DNA of 64,000 bases from contig CAVVCH010000006.1 in NCBI GenBank assembly GCA_963746605.1, forward strand, positions 4,370-68,369, written 5' to 3'. The notes under the pieces were generated by a model that saw only the letters and a program-made list of their open reading frames with translations, had not been told where the DNA came from and did not search any database. Within the stretch, counting starts at the first letter, position 1; each line of letters begins with the position of its first letter. The position numbers and the translations under genes were made by a program. Source of the DNA: CAVQSS01 sp963746605. GTDB lineage: Bacteria; Desulfobacterota; RBG-13-43-22. Below, piece after piece: positions 48,093-55,178 of this stretch.

Positions 48093-48252
48093 TTTTGATT
48101 AGCGAGATAATGAAAATCGACCGAAATAATCATAATCAGGATCGATGCCACGCATATGCGCCCTGAATTCGGCGGGCCAGCCGTGCGTATTCCGTTCAAA
48201 GCCGATTATTCCGCCCGGAAGGGCTCCGAGAACCAGCATAAGGATTATTTTT
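48093..48252 (-). pseudogene. Partial duplicate of the mgtC 5' region
   Basis: This 160-nt stretch is closely similar to 49501-49668, the part of the downstream mgtC gene that encodes about its first 60 residues. Shared blocks include GAGATAATGAAAATCGACCG, CAGCCGTGCGTAT/CGGCCGTGCGTAT and CAAAGCCGATTAT. The copy has an internal deletion near 48158 and lacks the start region. It begins within 20 nt of the array's terminal palindrome. Confidence 0.8.
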
Positions 48253-48386
48253 GATTGCAACGCTTTAAATCATAGGTGCTGCTGAGATCGCTGGAAGAAG
48301 GGGGTGAATAATTCCTATTGATTTTTGATCTTTTGATGGTATCATATAAAGCATCATATTTAATATCAGAAATGGGGTGAAATGGC

Positions 48387-48689
48387 ATGGCGCTAAGTAT
48401 TTCCGAAGACATAAAATCGGTTTCGGAGCTTAAGAAGAAAACCAACGAAATCTTTAGACAGATGCATCAGACTGGCCGTCCAATTATCGTTACCGTGAAT
48501 GGCCGTCCGGATGCCGTTTTACTGGAGGTGGAGGTTTTTGAGAAAAAATTGAAATCGCTAAATCTGGGTACCCTTCTGGCGGAGGCGGAAATCGACATTC
48601 GAGAAGGTCGTACCCGGGGGGCCAGGAATTTTCTGAAGGAGTTCCGGAAGAATGCCAAAGTATCGCGTCGAGATTACCAAGACCGCTGA
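48387..48689 (+). CDS. Phd/YefM-family antitoxin
   Basis: A 100-residue antitoxin with the Phd/YefM DNA-binding fold: SEDIKSVSELKKKTNEIFRQ, then TGRPIIVTVNGRPDAVLLEV. The C-terminal half (AEIDIREGRTRGARNFLKEF) is the toxin-binding region. It overlaps the ParE/RelE toxin gene by 38 nt. The pair lies just past the CRISPR locus. Confidence 0.88.
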   Translation: MALSISEDIKSVSELKKKTNEIFRQMHQTGRPIIVTVNGRPDAVLLEVEVFEKKLKSLNLGTLLAEAEIDIREGRTRGARNFLKEFRKNAKVSRRDYQDR

Positions 48690-48963
48690 ATCAGACCTCT
48701 GGGAAATATTTCACTATATAGCAGTGGACAACGAGGCGGCGGCCAACAGGTTGGTGAGTGAAATAGAACGACAAATCGATTCCCTGGAACGATATCCTCA
48801 ACGATGTCCGGTCATACCGGAATCAACGGAATTAGCAAAGGAATATCGTCATATTATTTACGGCCAGTACCGAACTGTTTTCAGAATCGATGGTTCCAGG
48901 GTTCTCATCCTGCGCATTCTACACAGCGCCCGTTTGCTGAGTTTAAAGTTGTTTGAAAGATAG
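48652..48963 (+). CDS. ParE/RelE-family toxin
   Basis: A 103-residue ParE/RelE-superfamily toxin: KYRVEITKTAESDLWEIFHY, SLERYPQRCPVIPESTEL, YRHIIYGQYRTVFRIDG and ILRILHSARLL. Toxins of this group either poison gyrase (ParE) or cut mRNA on the ribosome (RelE); the sequence resembles ParE more, but this is not certain. Translationally coupled to the antitoxin. Confidence 0.87.
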   Translation: MPKYRVEITKTAESDLWEIFHYIAVDNEAAANRLVSEIERQIDSLERYPQRCPVIPESTELAKEYRHIIYGQYRTVFRIDGSRVLILRILHSARLLSLKLFER

Positions 48964-49012
48964 CGTGGGGATGAACCGACGGCACTGATGCCATGGGTAA
49001 TCCAACAAAGTT

Positions 49013-49684
49013 TCAGCCCCTGATGGATACCCGGCTAATACCATCAATGGAACTAAGTTTGGCAAGTAAACCACGGAGGTCTTCCCGGTCATCGACTGAA
49101 ATAGTAAAGGCGTAATTATATATTGTGTCCTGACGATCGTATTCATAATTAATGCTGGTGATAAGCGCCTTGGCCTTTATTAATGTCTCTTCGACTATCT
49201 TCTCCTTATCGTCGCTGTTGGTCGTGATACTGACCTGTTTAAACACTTGTTTTTCCATCTTATGTTCGATTCCTCTCAGAAACCAGAGGGCAATCATCGT
49301 AATAAACGTGGCAATTATTCCGGGAAGATAGAGGCCAACGCCCACGGCCAAGCCGATGGCGGAAACAATCCAGAGACAAGCCGCCGTGGTCAGGCCCTGG
49401 ACAATAAATCCCGTCTTAATAATAACCCCGGCGCCCAGAAACCCAATTCCCGTGATAGCACCGGCGGCTATGCGAGAAGGATCGATTTTTATGTAGTCGA
49501 TATTTTGTTTGGTGAGATAATGAAAATCGACCGAGACGATCATAATCAGGACCGACGCCACGCAGACAATGATATGAGTCCTGAATCCGGCAGGCCGGCC
49601 GTGCGTATATCGTTCAAAGCCGATTATCCCGCCCAGAAGGGCTCCGAGAACCAGCCTCAGGATCATTTCAGCTATTCCGGTCAT
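49013..49684 (-). CDS. mgtC: MgtC/SapB family inner-membrane protein
   Basis: 223 residues. The N-terminal MgtC domain has several helices and signature segments: LVLGALLGGIIGFERYTHGR, AGFRTHIIVCVASVLIMIVS, AAGAITGIGFLGAGVIIKTG, and GLTTAACLWIVSAIGLAVGVG. The C-terminal part (VSITTNSDDKEKIVEETLIK onward) is an ACT-like cytoplasmic domain. MgtC proteins are linked to Mg2+ limitation and control of F-type ATPase or phosphate. A partial copy of its 5' region lies at 48093-48252. Confidence 0.9.
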   Translation of the reverse strand: MTGIAEMILRLVLGALLGGIIGFERYTHGRPAGFRTHIIVCVASVLIMIVSVDFHYLTKQNIDYIKIDPSRIAAGAITGIGFLGAGVIIKTGFIVQGLTTAACLWIVSAIGLAVGVGLYLPGIIATFITMIALWFLRGIEHKMEKQVFKQVSITTNSDDKEKIVEETLIKAKALITSINYEYDRQDTIYNYAFTISVDDREDLRGLLAKLSSIDGISRVSIRG

Positions 49685-49704
49685 GGATTTACCTCACAGA
49701 ATGC

Positions 49705-50103
49705 TCATTGAAGTCGGCTGAAAAAACCGAATTGGCAGGCCCGTTGGTCAAAGGTCAACACCATATCGCAGCCGGAATGTTTTGCCGATTGGGCGATTAA
49801 CAAGTCCGGAAGGTCAATACGGGTGTCCTTGGCGGAGGAGATTAATCCCTGAATAACCGCCTGGGATTCCCACTTCAAAACAGGCATACGGAGCAAAGCT
49901 TCTAAGGAATCCACCATCTCTTGCCTGGAGATTTTGTAGACCGAATCCAGGACCCAGATCATCTCCAGGACGACCAATAGGGGAACAAAGAATGCTTCCC
50001 CATCGATCTCCGCCTGTTTTAATTTTCGGTAGATGATTTCAGCCTGCGCGGGATCATCGTTGACCAGAAAGCGAACCAGGACATTGGTATCCAGGGCTTT
50101 CAT
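49705..50103 (-). CDS. vapC: PIN-domain toxin (VapC-type)
   Basis: A 132-residue PIN-domain ribonuclease. Starts MKALDTNVLVRFLVNDDPAQ with the first catalytic Asp. E in VVLEMIWVLDSVY and D in IDLPDLLIAQSA and LTFDQRA complete the acidic site. It overlaps the AbrB-type antitoxin gene by 4 nt. A 70-nt copy of its N-terminal coding region remains at 50605-50675. Confidence 0.88.
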   Translation of the reverse strand: MKALDTNVLVRFLVNDDPAQAEIIYRKLKQAEIDGEAFFVPLLVVLEMIWVLDSVYKISRQEMVDSLEALLRMPVLKWESQAVIQGLISSAKDTRIDLPDLLIAQSAKHSGCDMVLTFDQRACQFGFFSRLQ

Positions 50104-50348
50104 AACTTCTCGGTCCGCAGCTTTCGTTTAAGGCCGGCGTCCATTTGTTCAACGGAAGCAGCCTTTCTGCCGGGTCGGCACAGTCGGCCGAAGACCTCAT
50201 CGACCTTCTTGGTGATGGGTCGAAACAGAGCTTCTTTCGCGTCGGAAAGGACGAACTCCACCTGGTCGCCGGCCCGCAGTTGCAAGGATTCCCGAACAAC
50301 TTTAGGGATTGTTACCTGCCCCTTGCTGGTCAGGGTAGCTAAGGCCAT
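50100..50348 (-). CDS. AbrB/MazE-type antitoxin
   Basis: An 82-residue swapped-hairpin AbrB protein: LATLTSKGQVTIPKVVRESL, QLRAGDQVEFVLSDA, then a helical tail that blocks the PIN toxin. ATG 50348 has AAGGAG about 7 nt upstream and gives the family N-terminus; longer readings begin with non-family residues. Confidence 0.87.
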   Translation of the reverse strand: MALATLTSKGQVTIPKVVRESLQLRAGDQVEFVLSDAKEALFRPITKKVDEVFGRLCRPGRKAASVEQMDAGLKRKLRTEKL

Positions 50349-50679
50349 TGCCTTTTTCTCCTTACTATTATTATATTCCTTACTCAAGGGTAAGTGGGCT
50401 TGGAAGAGATGTCAAGAATATTTTTCCTTCCAGCCAGGATAGCGGCGGCAGTGGCTGTCAATCTGCCGGCCACCCTTCCGGTCTCCGGGCAGAAAATTGG
50501 AGGCGCATCAAAGTCCACGACCGAATGTTCACCGTGCCAGGTAGGCGAAGAGGGTGCCCTTTACTTCTCTATCGGATAACCGGCCTTGATCCAATCCTCA
50601 AAACCGGAAAGCGAACCAGGACATTGGTCTCCAGGGCTTTTGTGGCTTCTCCCTCCGAGACTTTTGTCTGTTGAACGCC
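50349..50679. other. Gap with decayed sequence
   Basis: 331 nt. 50350-50400 is the AT-rich antitoxin promoter region. 50430-50600 has no gene I can support. 50605-50675 is the PIN remnant listed separately. Confidence 0.5.
50605..50675 (-). pseudogene. Remnant of the PIN toxin N-terminus
   Basis: GAAAGCGAACCAGGACATTG at about 50610 repeats the DNA at about 50072, which codes the first residues of the vapC gene on the minus strand (LVRFLV). Similarity covers about 65 nt with a few mismatches. It points to a lost or duplicated toxin-antitoxin module. Confidence 0.7.
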
Positions 50680-51078
50680 CTAAAACATACCATTGTTGTT
50701 GGAGGCCGTTTCAGGGATCGGCTGCAGAACGTCCCAGTGCTCAACGATTTTCCCCTGTTCTACTAGGAAAATATCAATCACCGCCAATCCGCGAGCCTCC
50801 GCGTTCCTTTTCATGTGGGCGTGGACTGCGACCAGATTATCTTCAGCAATGACCCGCTTGATGGTAACCGTTGCTTGTGGATTGTCCTTGAAAAATTGAC
50901 TGACATATTTGATCGAGGCTCCTTTGCCGGCAGGAATATTGGGGTTGTGCTGGATAAAGGTCTCCCCCACATATTTTGTGAAAGCCTCCTCCACCTGTTT
51001 ATTGACAAAGGCCAAGGTATAAAAATCCGTCAGGGGGTTAAAGCCCCTGGCCCCAGCGGTACTGCCAAAGAATCCCAA
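50680..51078 (-). CDS. SnoaL/NTF2-like protein, N-terminus replaced
   Basis: An NTF2-like (SnoaL-type) protein. Conserved stretch from DFYTLAFVNKQVEEAFTKYV, FIQHNPNIPAGKGASIKYVS, VIAEDNLVAVHAHMKRN to VDIFLVEQGKIVEHWDVLQP. The family normally has a helix of about 10 residues before DFYTLAF; here that position is GFFGSTAGARGFNPLT, which overlaps the 3' end of the next minus-strand gene. The real N-terminus may have been lost in a rearrangement. No catalytic role can be named. Confidence 0.7.
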   Translation of the reverse strand: MGFFGSTAGARGFNPLTDFYTLAFVNKQVEEAFTKYVGETFIQHNPNIPAGKGASIKYVSQFFKDNPQATVTIKRVIAEDNLVAVHAHMKRNAEARGLAVIDIFLVEQGKIVEHWDVLQPIPETASNNNGMF

Positions 51079-51952
51079 CCAGTTTATAATCGGTCCCCGT
51101 AATGGTTTGCACGCCGGTGCTGGCGAAAAGCTTGATCGAATTGTTCCGGTTCACTGGCAAGGCCAGGGTGACGCCCACTCGAGAATTGCTCTCTGAATCA
51201 TCGCTCCGCACGCCGTCTATTGTCGTGCGTCCGCCGTAATCGTAAGTCCCGCTCACTGCCGCCCAGATTCCCCGACCTAGGTCGTACGTGACGTGTAGCT
51301 GGGTGGTAGAGACGGGATCCTGCTCCAGCTTCTTGCCGCCGAAGTAGTCGTCATTATTGCTGAAGAAAATCACTCCCGTGGAAAGCTCTACCGCAAGCGC
51401 CCCCCACGCCTTAGAAATTCCGATGTCGGGCTTGACGAACCAGCGGTTATTACCAAGGTTCACCAATTTGTCCCGATCATACTGTCCCAGTGGCGCTGAT
51501 ACCTGAACGCTAGCTCCGATGATTACATCCTGTTGGTAGCTGGCAAATTCCTGCAGTGACAGCGCGGGGGAACCATAGAAATTCACCGAGAAACGGAAGC
51601 GCGGGTCGTTTAATCCGGAAACATTGCGTTCTCGCGGTTGACCCGCTGCCAGCGCGTTTCCGGATAGTTGGGAATAAGGCAGTATGACATCGAACTTGCC
51701 TGATTTGCCCCATACGTCCAGTGTCCGGGCATAAGCCAAGATGCCGGTGTGCATCTGGAGTTGGGCGTCCTTGATCGGTGACGAAGCCGCGGTTGACAAA
51801 CCGCCATCCGAATAGGCATAGCCCACCAATAGGAAATTGATCCCGACCGGCGTATTGACATATGATCTCGGCTCGATCTCGCCGGCTTGTGTGGGTGAAG
51901 CCGCGAACAAGAGCGCAATCAAGACTGGTAGCGCGCCGGAACGCTTGATCAT
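51038..51952 (-). CDS. Outer-membrane beta-barrel transporter (phenol-degradation MetA-like)
   Basis: About 305 residues from the preferred ATG 51952, which starts a signal peptide (MIKRSGALPVLIALLFAASP, cleaved near TQA-GE). The mature protein is beta-rich with alternating hydrophobic residues (VGINFLLVGYAYSDGGLSTA, FRFSVNFYGSPALSLQEF, IWAAVSGTYDYGGRTTIDG) and ends in aromatic-rich WQYRWGQGL. It resembles the Phenol_MetA_deg family of putative outer-membrane channels. A longer frame to 52039 is possible. Its 3' end overlaps the SnoaL-like gene by 41 nt. Confidence 0.75.
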   Translation of the reverse strand: MIKRSGALPVLIALLFAASPTQAGEIEPRSYVNTPVGINFLLVGYAYSDGGLSTAASSPIKDAQLQMHTGILAYARTLDVWGKSGKFDVILPYSQLSGNALAAGQPRERNVSGLNDPRFRFSVNFYGSPALSLQEFASYQQDVIIGASVQVSAPLGQYDRDKLVNLGNNRWFVKPDIGISKAWGALAVELSTGVIFFSNNDDYFGGKKLEQDPVSTTQLHVTYDLGRGIWAAVSGTYDYGGRTTIDGVRSDDSESNSRVGVTLALPVNRNNSIKLFASTGVQTITGTDYKLVGILWQYRWGQGL

Positions 51953-52235
51953 ATCCCGATAAGCTCGCCAGACGGCTCGAGCGACTACGACGGGAAAAAA
52001 ACGTCGGCCCTGTCCATCCCAATTCAAATTCCGCATCATAATATTTCGAGTAGATGCCTCATCAAGGATTTAATGTCCAATGGTCTAATTCTTAGCTGTC
52101 AAATGCCGGGCCGAACTGGAAGGCGCGAGTGGCATCGGGCGAATAGACCTGATCGATCGTCCCCTGAAAGGCGATCCAGGGGGCCGACCTCAATGCGGCC
52201 GACGGACCCGCCGCCGTTCTACTTCGGGTTTGTTT

Positions 52236-53795
52236 TTAAACTGACATTCTATTATAGATTGTTTGCCTCATGATCGAAATGAAAAAAGGCACCACCTGGG
52301 GATCAAACTGCGAACCGCTCTTCTCCTGGATAAGGTGCAGGGCCTTTTCCATCTCCCAGGCGGCCCGGTAGGGACGATCGGTGGTCAAGGCATCGTAGAC
52401 ATCGGCCACGGCTATGATCCGAGCCCCCAGAGGGATTTCCAGGCCTTTTAGGCCGTCAGGGTACCCGCGGCCGTCATAGTGCTCGTGGTGGGCCCGCACC
52501 ATCGGACGGATTTTTTCGAAATCTTTCACGACTCCCAGGATGCGGGCGCCGATCTCCGGGTGGGTCTTCATATGGGAATATTTCTCTTGGTCCAGGGGCC
52601 CGTCATAATTTAAGACATCCTCCCGTATTCCTATTTTGCCGATATCGTGGAGGATGGCCGCGTGAAAAATTTCCTGGCACTCTTTTTCGGAAAGGCCCAT
52701 GGCCTGAGCTGTTTTCAGGGCATACTGACTGACGTGATCAGAATGGCCCCGGGTATAAGGATCGCGGGCATCGATGGCTTCGGCCAGGGAGAGGATCGTC
52801 TCCAGGAAAAGCGCTTCCTGCTCGGCGTAAAGTCTGGCCAGGTTCAAGGCCATTTCTTGAATCCCATCGCCGATCCGGCCCAGTTCATCCCGGCTTTCAA
52901 TCCTAAAATCCTTTTGGAAATCTCCGGCGCCGATCTGGCGAAGACGTTCCTTGATGCGGTTCAGCGGTGTATTGAGCTGATTGGCAATGAGTCCGGAAAG
53001 AAGGAGGCATAAAAATAAACCCAGGATCAGAAATACATTAAACTGGCGCTCTTCTTCCGATACGGAAAAAGCCGCCAGGATGGCCATAGGTAAAAAGCCC
53101 CCGGCAAAAAAACCGATCAGCAATTTCAAGACGATGGGGAAGTCACGAAAGGATAGGGGTGCCGGGTTTGGGGATCTATGGGTCCGCCATAACCGCGGAA
53201 AAAAGAGCGGAGAAGCGACGACCAGCGGTGAAAAAAATCTCAACAGGGGAAGGCCCAGCAGGATACAGGGCAGGCCGTTGCCGACAATGGAAGTGGCACA
53301 GTAGGTCAGGCTTTTGGACCACGGCAAACCGTAGGGGGTCAAGCTCAACAGGATCATGGTGACCAGCACACCCAGGATATTGGAAAGGAGGGCCCCCATC
53401 AGAATAAAACCCCGGATTTCCTTGCCGGTCGGTAGAGACGGGTCCCAACCCTTGTATTGGAAATAGAAGCGCAACAATCCCCCCTGGATGAAGTTGCCTG
53501 AGATCCAGGCCAGGTTCTGGGGCCAGGGAAATCCGCCCAGAGCATTGGAAACCAGGGGAAAAATCATGGCCGAGAGAATCCCCAGTCCTCCAAACCACAA
53601 TCCGCCCACGGTTTGAAAAACCATCGCCGGCCAGAAAAGACTGGCTTGTTCAACGAAAGGGATGGAGAAAGTACCTAATTCCCCCACTAACAGAGCGATA
53701 CTGGTCCACAACAGAATCAGGAGAATTGGGGCCTTTCCCGGCCGCGCTCCCTGGCCGGGTTCCAAGGTCCAGATTGGGGACGTCGGTGTTTTCAA
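52236..53795 (-). CDS. Membrane HD-GYP domain protein (c-di-GMP phosphodiesterase)
   Basis: 519 residues. The first 200 residues have about six membrane helices (ILLILLWTSIALLVGELGTF and onward) of an integral sensory domain. A further helix, a HAMP-like segment (NTPLNRIKERLRQIGAGDF) and then an HD-GYP domain follow: GHSDHVSQYALKTAQAMGLS, AAILHDIGKIG, VRAHHEHYDGRGYPDGL, DVYDALTTDRPYR. The HD, GYP and HxxEHxDGxGYP residues are intact, so c-di-GMP hydrolysis is expected. It stands alone. Confidence 0.92.
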   Translation of the reverse strand: MKTPTSPIWTLEPGQGARPGKAPILLILLWTSIALLVGELGTFSIPFVEQASLFWPAMVFQTVGGLWFGGLGILSAMIFPLVSNALGGFPWPQNLAWISGNFIQGGLLRFYFQYKGWDPSLPTGKEIRGFILMGALLSNILGVLVTMILLSLTPYGLPWSKSLTYCATSIVGNGLPCILLGLPLLRFFSPLVVASPLFFPRLWRTHRSPNPAPLSFRDFPIVLKLLIGFFAGGFLPMAILAAFSVSEEERQFNVFLILGLFLCLLLSGLIANQLNTPLNRIKERLRQIGAGDFQKDFRIESRDELGRIGDGIQEMALNLARLYAEQEALFLETILSLAEAIDARDPYTRGHSDHVSQYALKTAQAMGLSEKECQEIFHAAILHDIGKIGIREDVLNYDGPLDQEKYSHMKTHPEIGARILGVVKDFEKIRPMVRAHHEHYDGRGYPDGLKGLEIPLGARIIAVADVYDALTTDRPYRAAWEMEKALHLIQEKSGSQFDPQVVPFFISIMRQTIYNRMSV

Positions 53796-53914
53796 TTTTT
53801 GATAAGAATTTCTCTTGGAATGGGCCGAGTGTAAAATATGCCCGAGGAGGGGTCAAGGAGAAAAAATAAAGGAGGAAAAGGAACTTAAGGGAACGGCGGG
53901 TTTAAGTTTATGAG

Positions 53915-54589
53915 CTACCGTAGGATCAAAGGGAGGTACGTATACGTACCGTAGGTGTAACGGGCGAAATTCGCCGAGACATTGTCTCCCGCCGTGCCAA
54001 AGTCGCCGCCCACCCAGAGATTGCCGTGGGAAAGAGCCAAGGCCTGGATAGAACCAAACGGCCAGGGACCCACGCCGCTGCCGAGCGCCGACCAGTTGTT
54101 GCCGTCCCAGCGGGCGACCTGGTTGACGGTTGCCCGCGCCGTATGGCAGTCCACGTCCCCGCAGAGGGATTGAAAGTATCCGCCGGCATAGAGGTCGTTA
54201 TCCCGGTCCACAGCCAGGGCCCTGACGTCTTGATCAAGTCCCAGGCCCAGATTAGACCAGAACCAGCTCTGGCCATCCCAGACAGCCGCCCGGTTGGCGG
54301 GAGATCTGGTCGAGCAGGCGATATCTCCGCAGATACCGGTGAAGGAACCGCCGGCATAGAGGTACTGGTTGTGGTCAAAGGCGAGTGCGTAAACAGTGAA
54401 ATCAAATCCCGGCCCAACCCCCGACCAGACGCCGGAATCGCCGCTGGGCACCCACTTGGCAATAAAGTTGACCCTTTGTCCTTTGGCGGTGCAGTCCGCA
54501 TTCCCGCAGAGGAAAACAAACAACCCCGGAAGATGGGTTGCCGTATGGACTTGGCCTTTGGATGACGAAATTATATATCGTTTTAACAA
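53915..54589 (-). CDS. Extracellular beta-propeller-type repeat protein, N-terminus probably missing
   Basis: Four or more tandem units of the type VYALAFDHNQYLYAGGSF - AAVWDGQSWFW - VRALAVDRDNDLYAGGYF - VARWDGNNWSALGSG - IQALALSHGNLWVGGDFG. Each has a Cys pair (CGDIAC, CGDVDC). The N-terminal 25 residues do not resemble a signal peptide and the first unit is cut short, so upstream repeats and the export signal have likely been lost. It ends YTYLPLILR, a common C-terminal motif of anchored or secreted proteins. Function unknown. Confidence 0.6.
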   Translation of the reverse strand: MLKRYIISSSKGQVHTATHLPGLFVFLCGNADCTAKGQRVNFIAKWVPSGDSGVWSGVGPGFDFTVYALAFDHNQYLYAGGSFTGICGDIACSTRSPANRAAVWDGQSWFWSNLGLGLDQDVRALAVDRDNDLYAGGYFQSLCGDVDCHTARATVNQVARWDGNNWSALGSGVGPWPFGSIQALALSHGNLWVGGDFGTAGDNVSANFARYTYGTYTYLPLILR

Positions 54590-54656
54590 AAGTAAATAGG
54601 GAAATTTGATTCCTGAGGGCGATGTTCGGGTGGATAAGCAGAGAGAGGACGCACGG

Positions 54657-55160
54657 TCAGTTCGACTTGAATTCCTTGAGTACCGTGACGTCGAACTCGA
54701 CGTTCACCTTCGGTCCGCCGGCCGAGACGTCGTCGAAGGCCAGTTTGCCGGCGAGACGCTCGGCGTTGTTCACCCGCGCAACGAAGGCCTCGGGCATTGC
54801 GCCAAAAGAATACTGAACCTTCTGGCCGTTCACCGCCACCCAGTAACCGAGGCGCGGAGGAGCATCGAAGTCCACCGTCATTCCCTCAGTCACCTGCCCG
54901 CCCGCGCACGACATGGTCTCGCAGGCCTGCAATGGGACGCCGATGTCGTCGGCAGACAGGATCAGACGGCGAATCGTCTTCCCCGGGTCCCTTTCATAAG
55001 GGCCCTTCACGAGCCAGGCGTATTTGAGTGTGACCGAGTACGTCTGGTAAGTCAACGTCCCCTTGACCTGGTTGTCGCCGGCGATTGATAAGTTGGCCGG
55101 CACGCCGGCGGCCAGGAACGCGAAGATAAACGCGGCCAAACCCGTTCTAAAATTCATCAA
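54657..55160 (-). CDS. Secreted protein of unknown function
   Basis: 167 residues with a clear signal peptide (MMNFRTGLAAFIFAFLAAGV, cleavage near SIA-GD). The mature part is beta-rich: VKGTLTYQTYSVTLKYAWLV, IRRLILSADDIGVPLQACET, VDFDAPPRLGYWVAVNGQKV. It has one Cys pair. Family not recognised. GGAAGG precedes the start. It lies 18 nt downstream (in the minus direction) of the hybrid kinase stop. Confidence 0.6.
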   Translation of the reverse strand: MMNFRTGLAAFIFAFLAAGVPANLSIAGDNQVKGTLTYQTYSVTLKYAWLVKGPYERDPGKTIRRLILSADDIGVPLQACETMSCAGGQVTEGMTVDFDAPPRLGYWVAVNGQKVQYSFGAMPEAFVARVNNAERLAGKLAFDDVSAGGPKVNVEFDVTVLKEFKSN

Positions 55161-55178
55161 AGCTCCCTTCCTCCGAGT

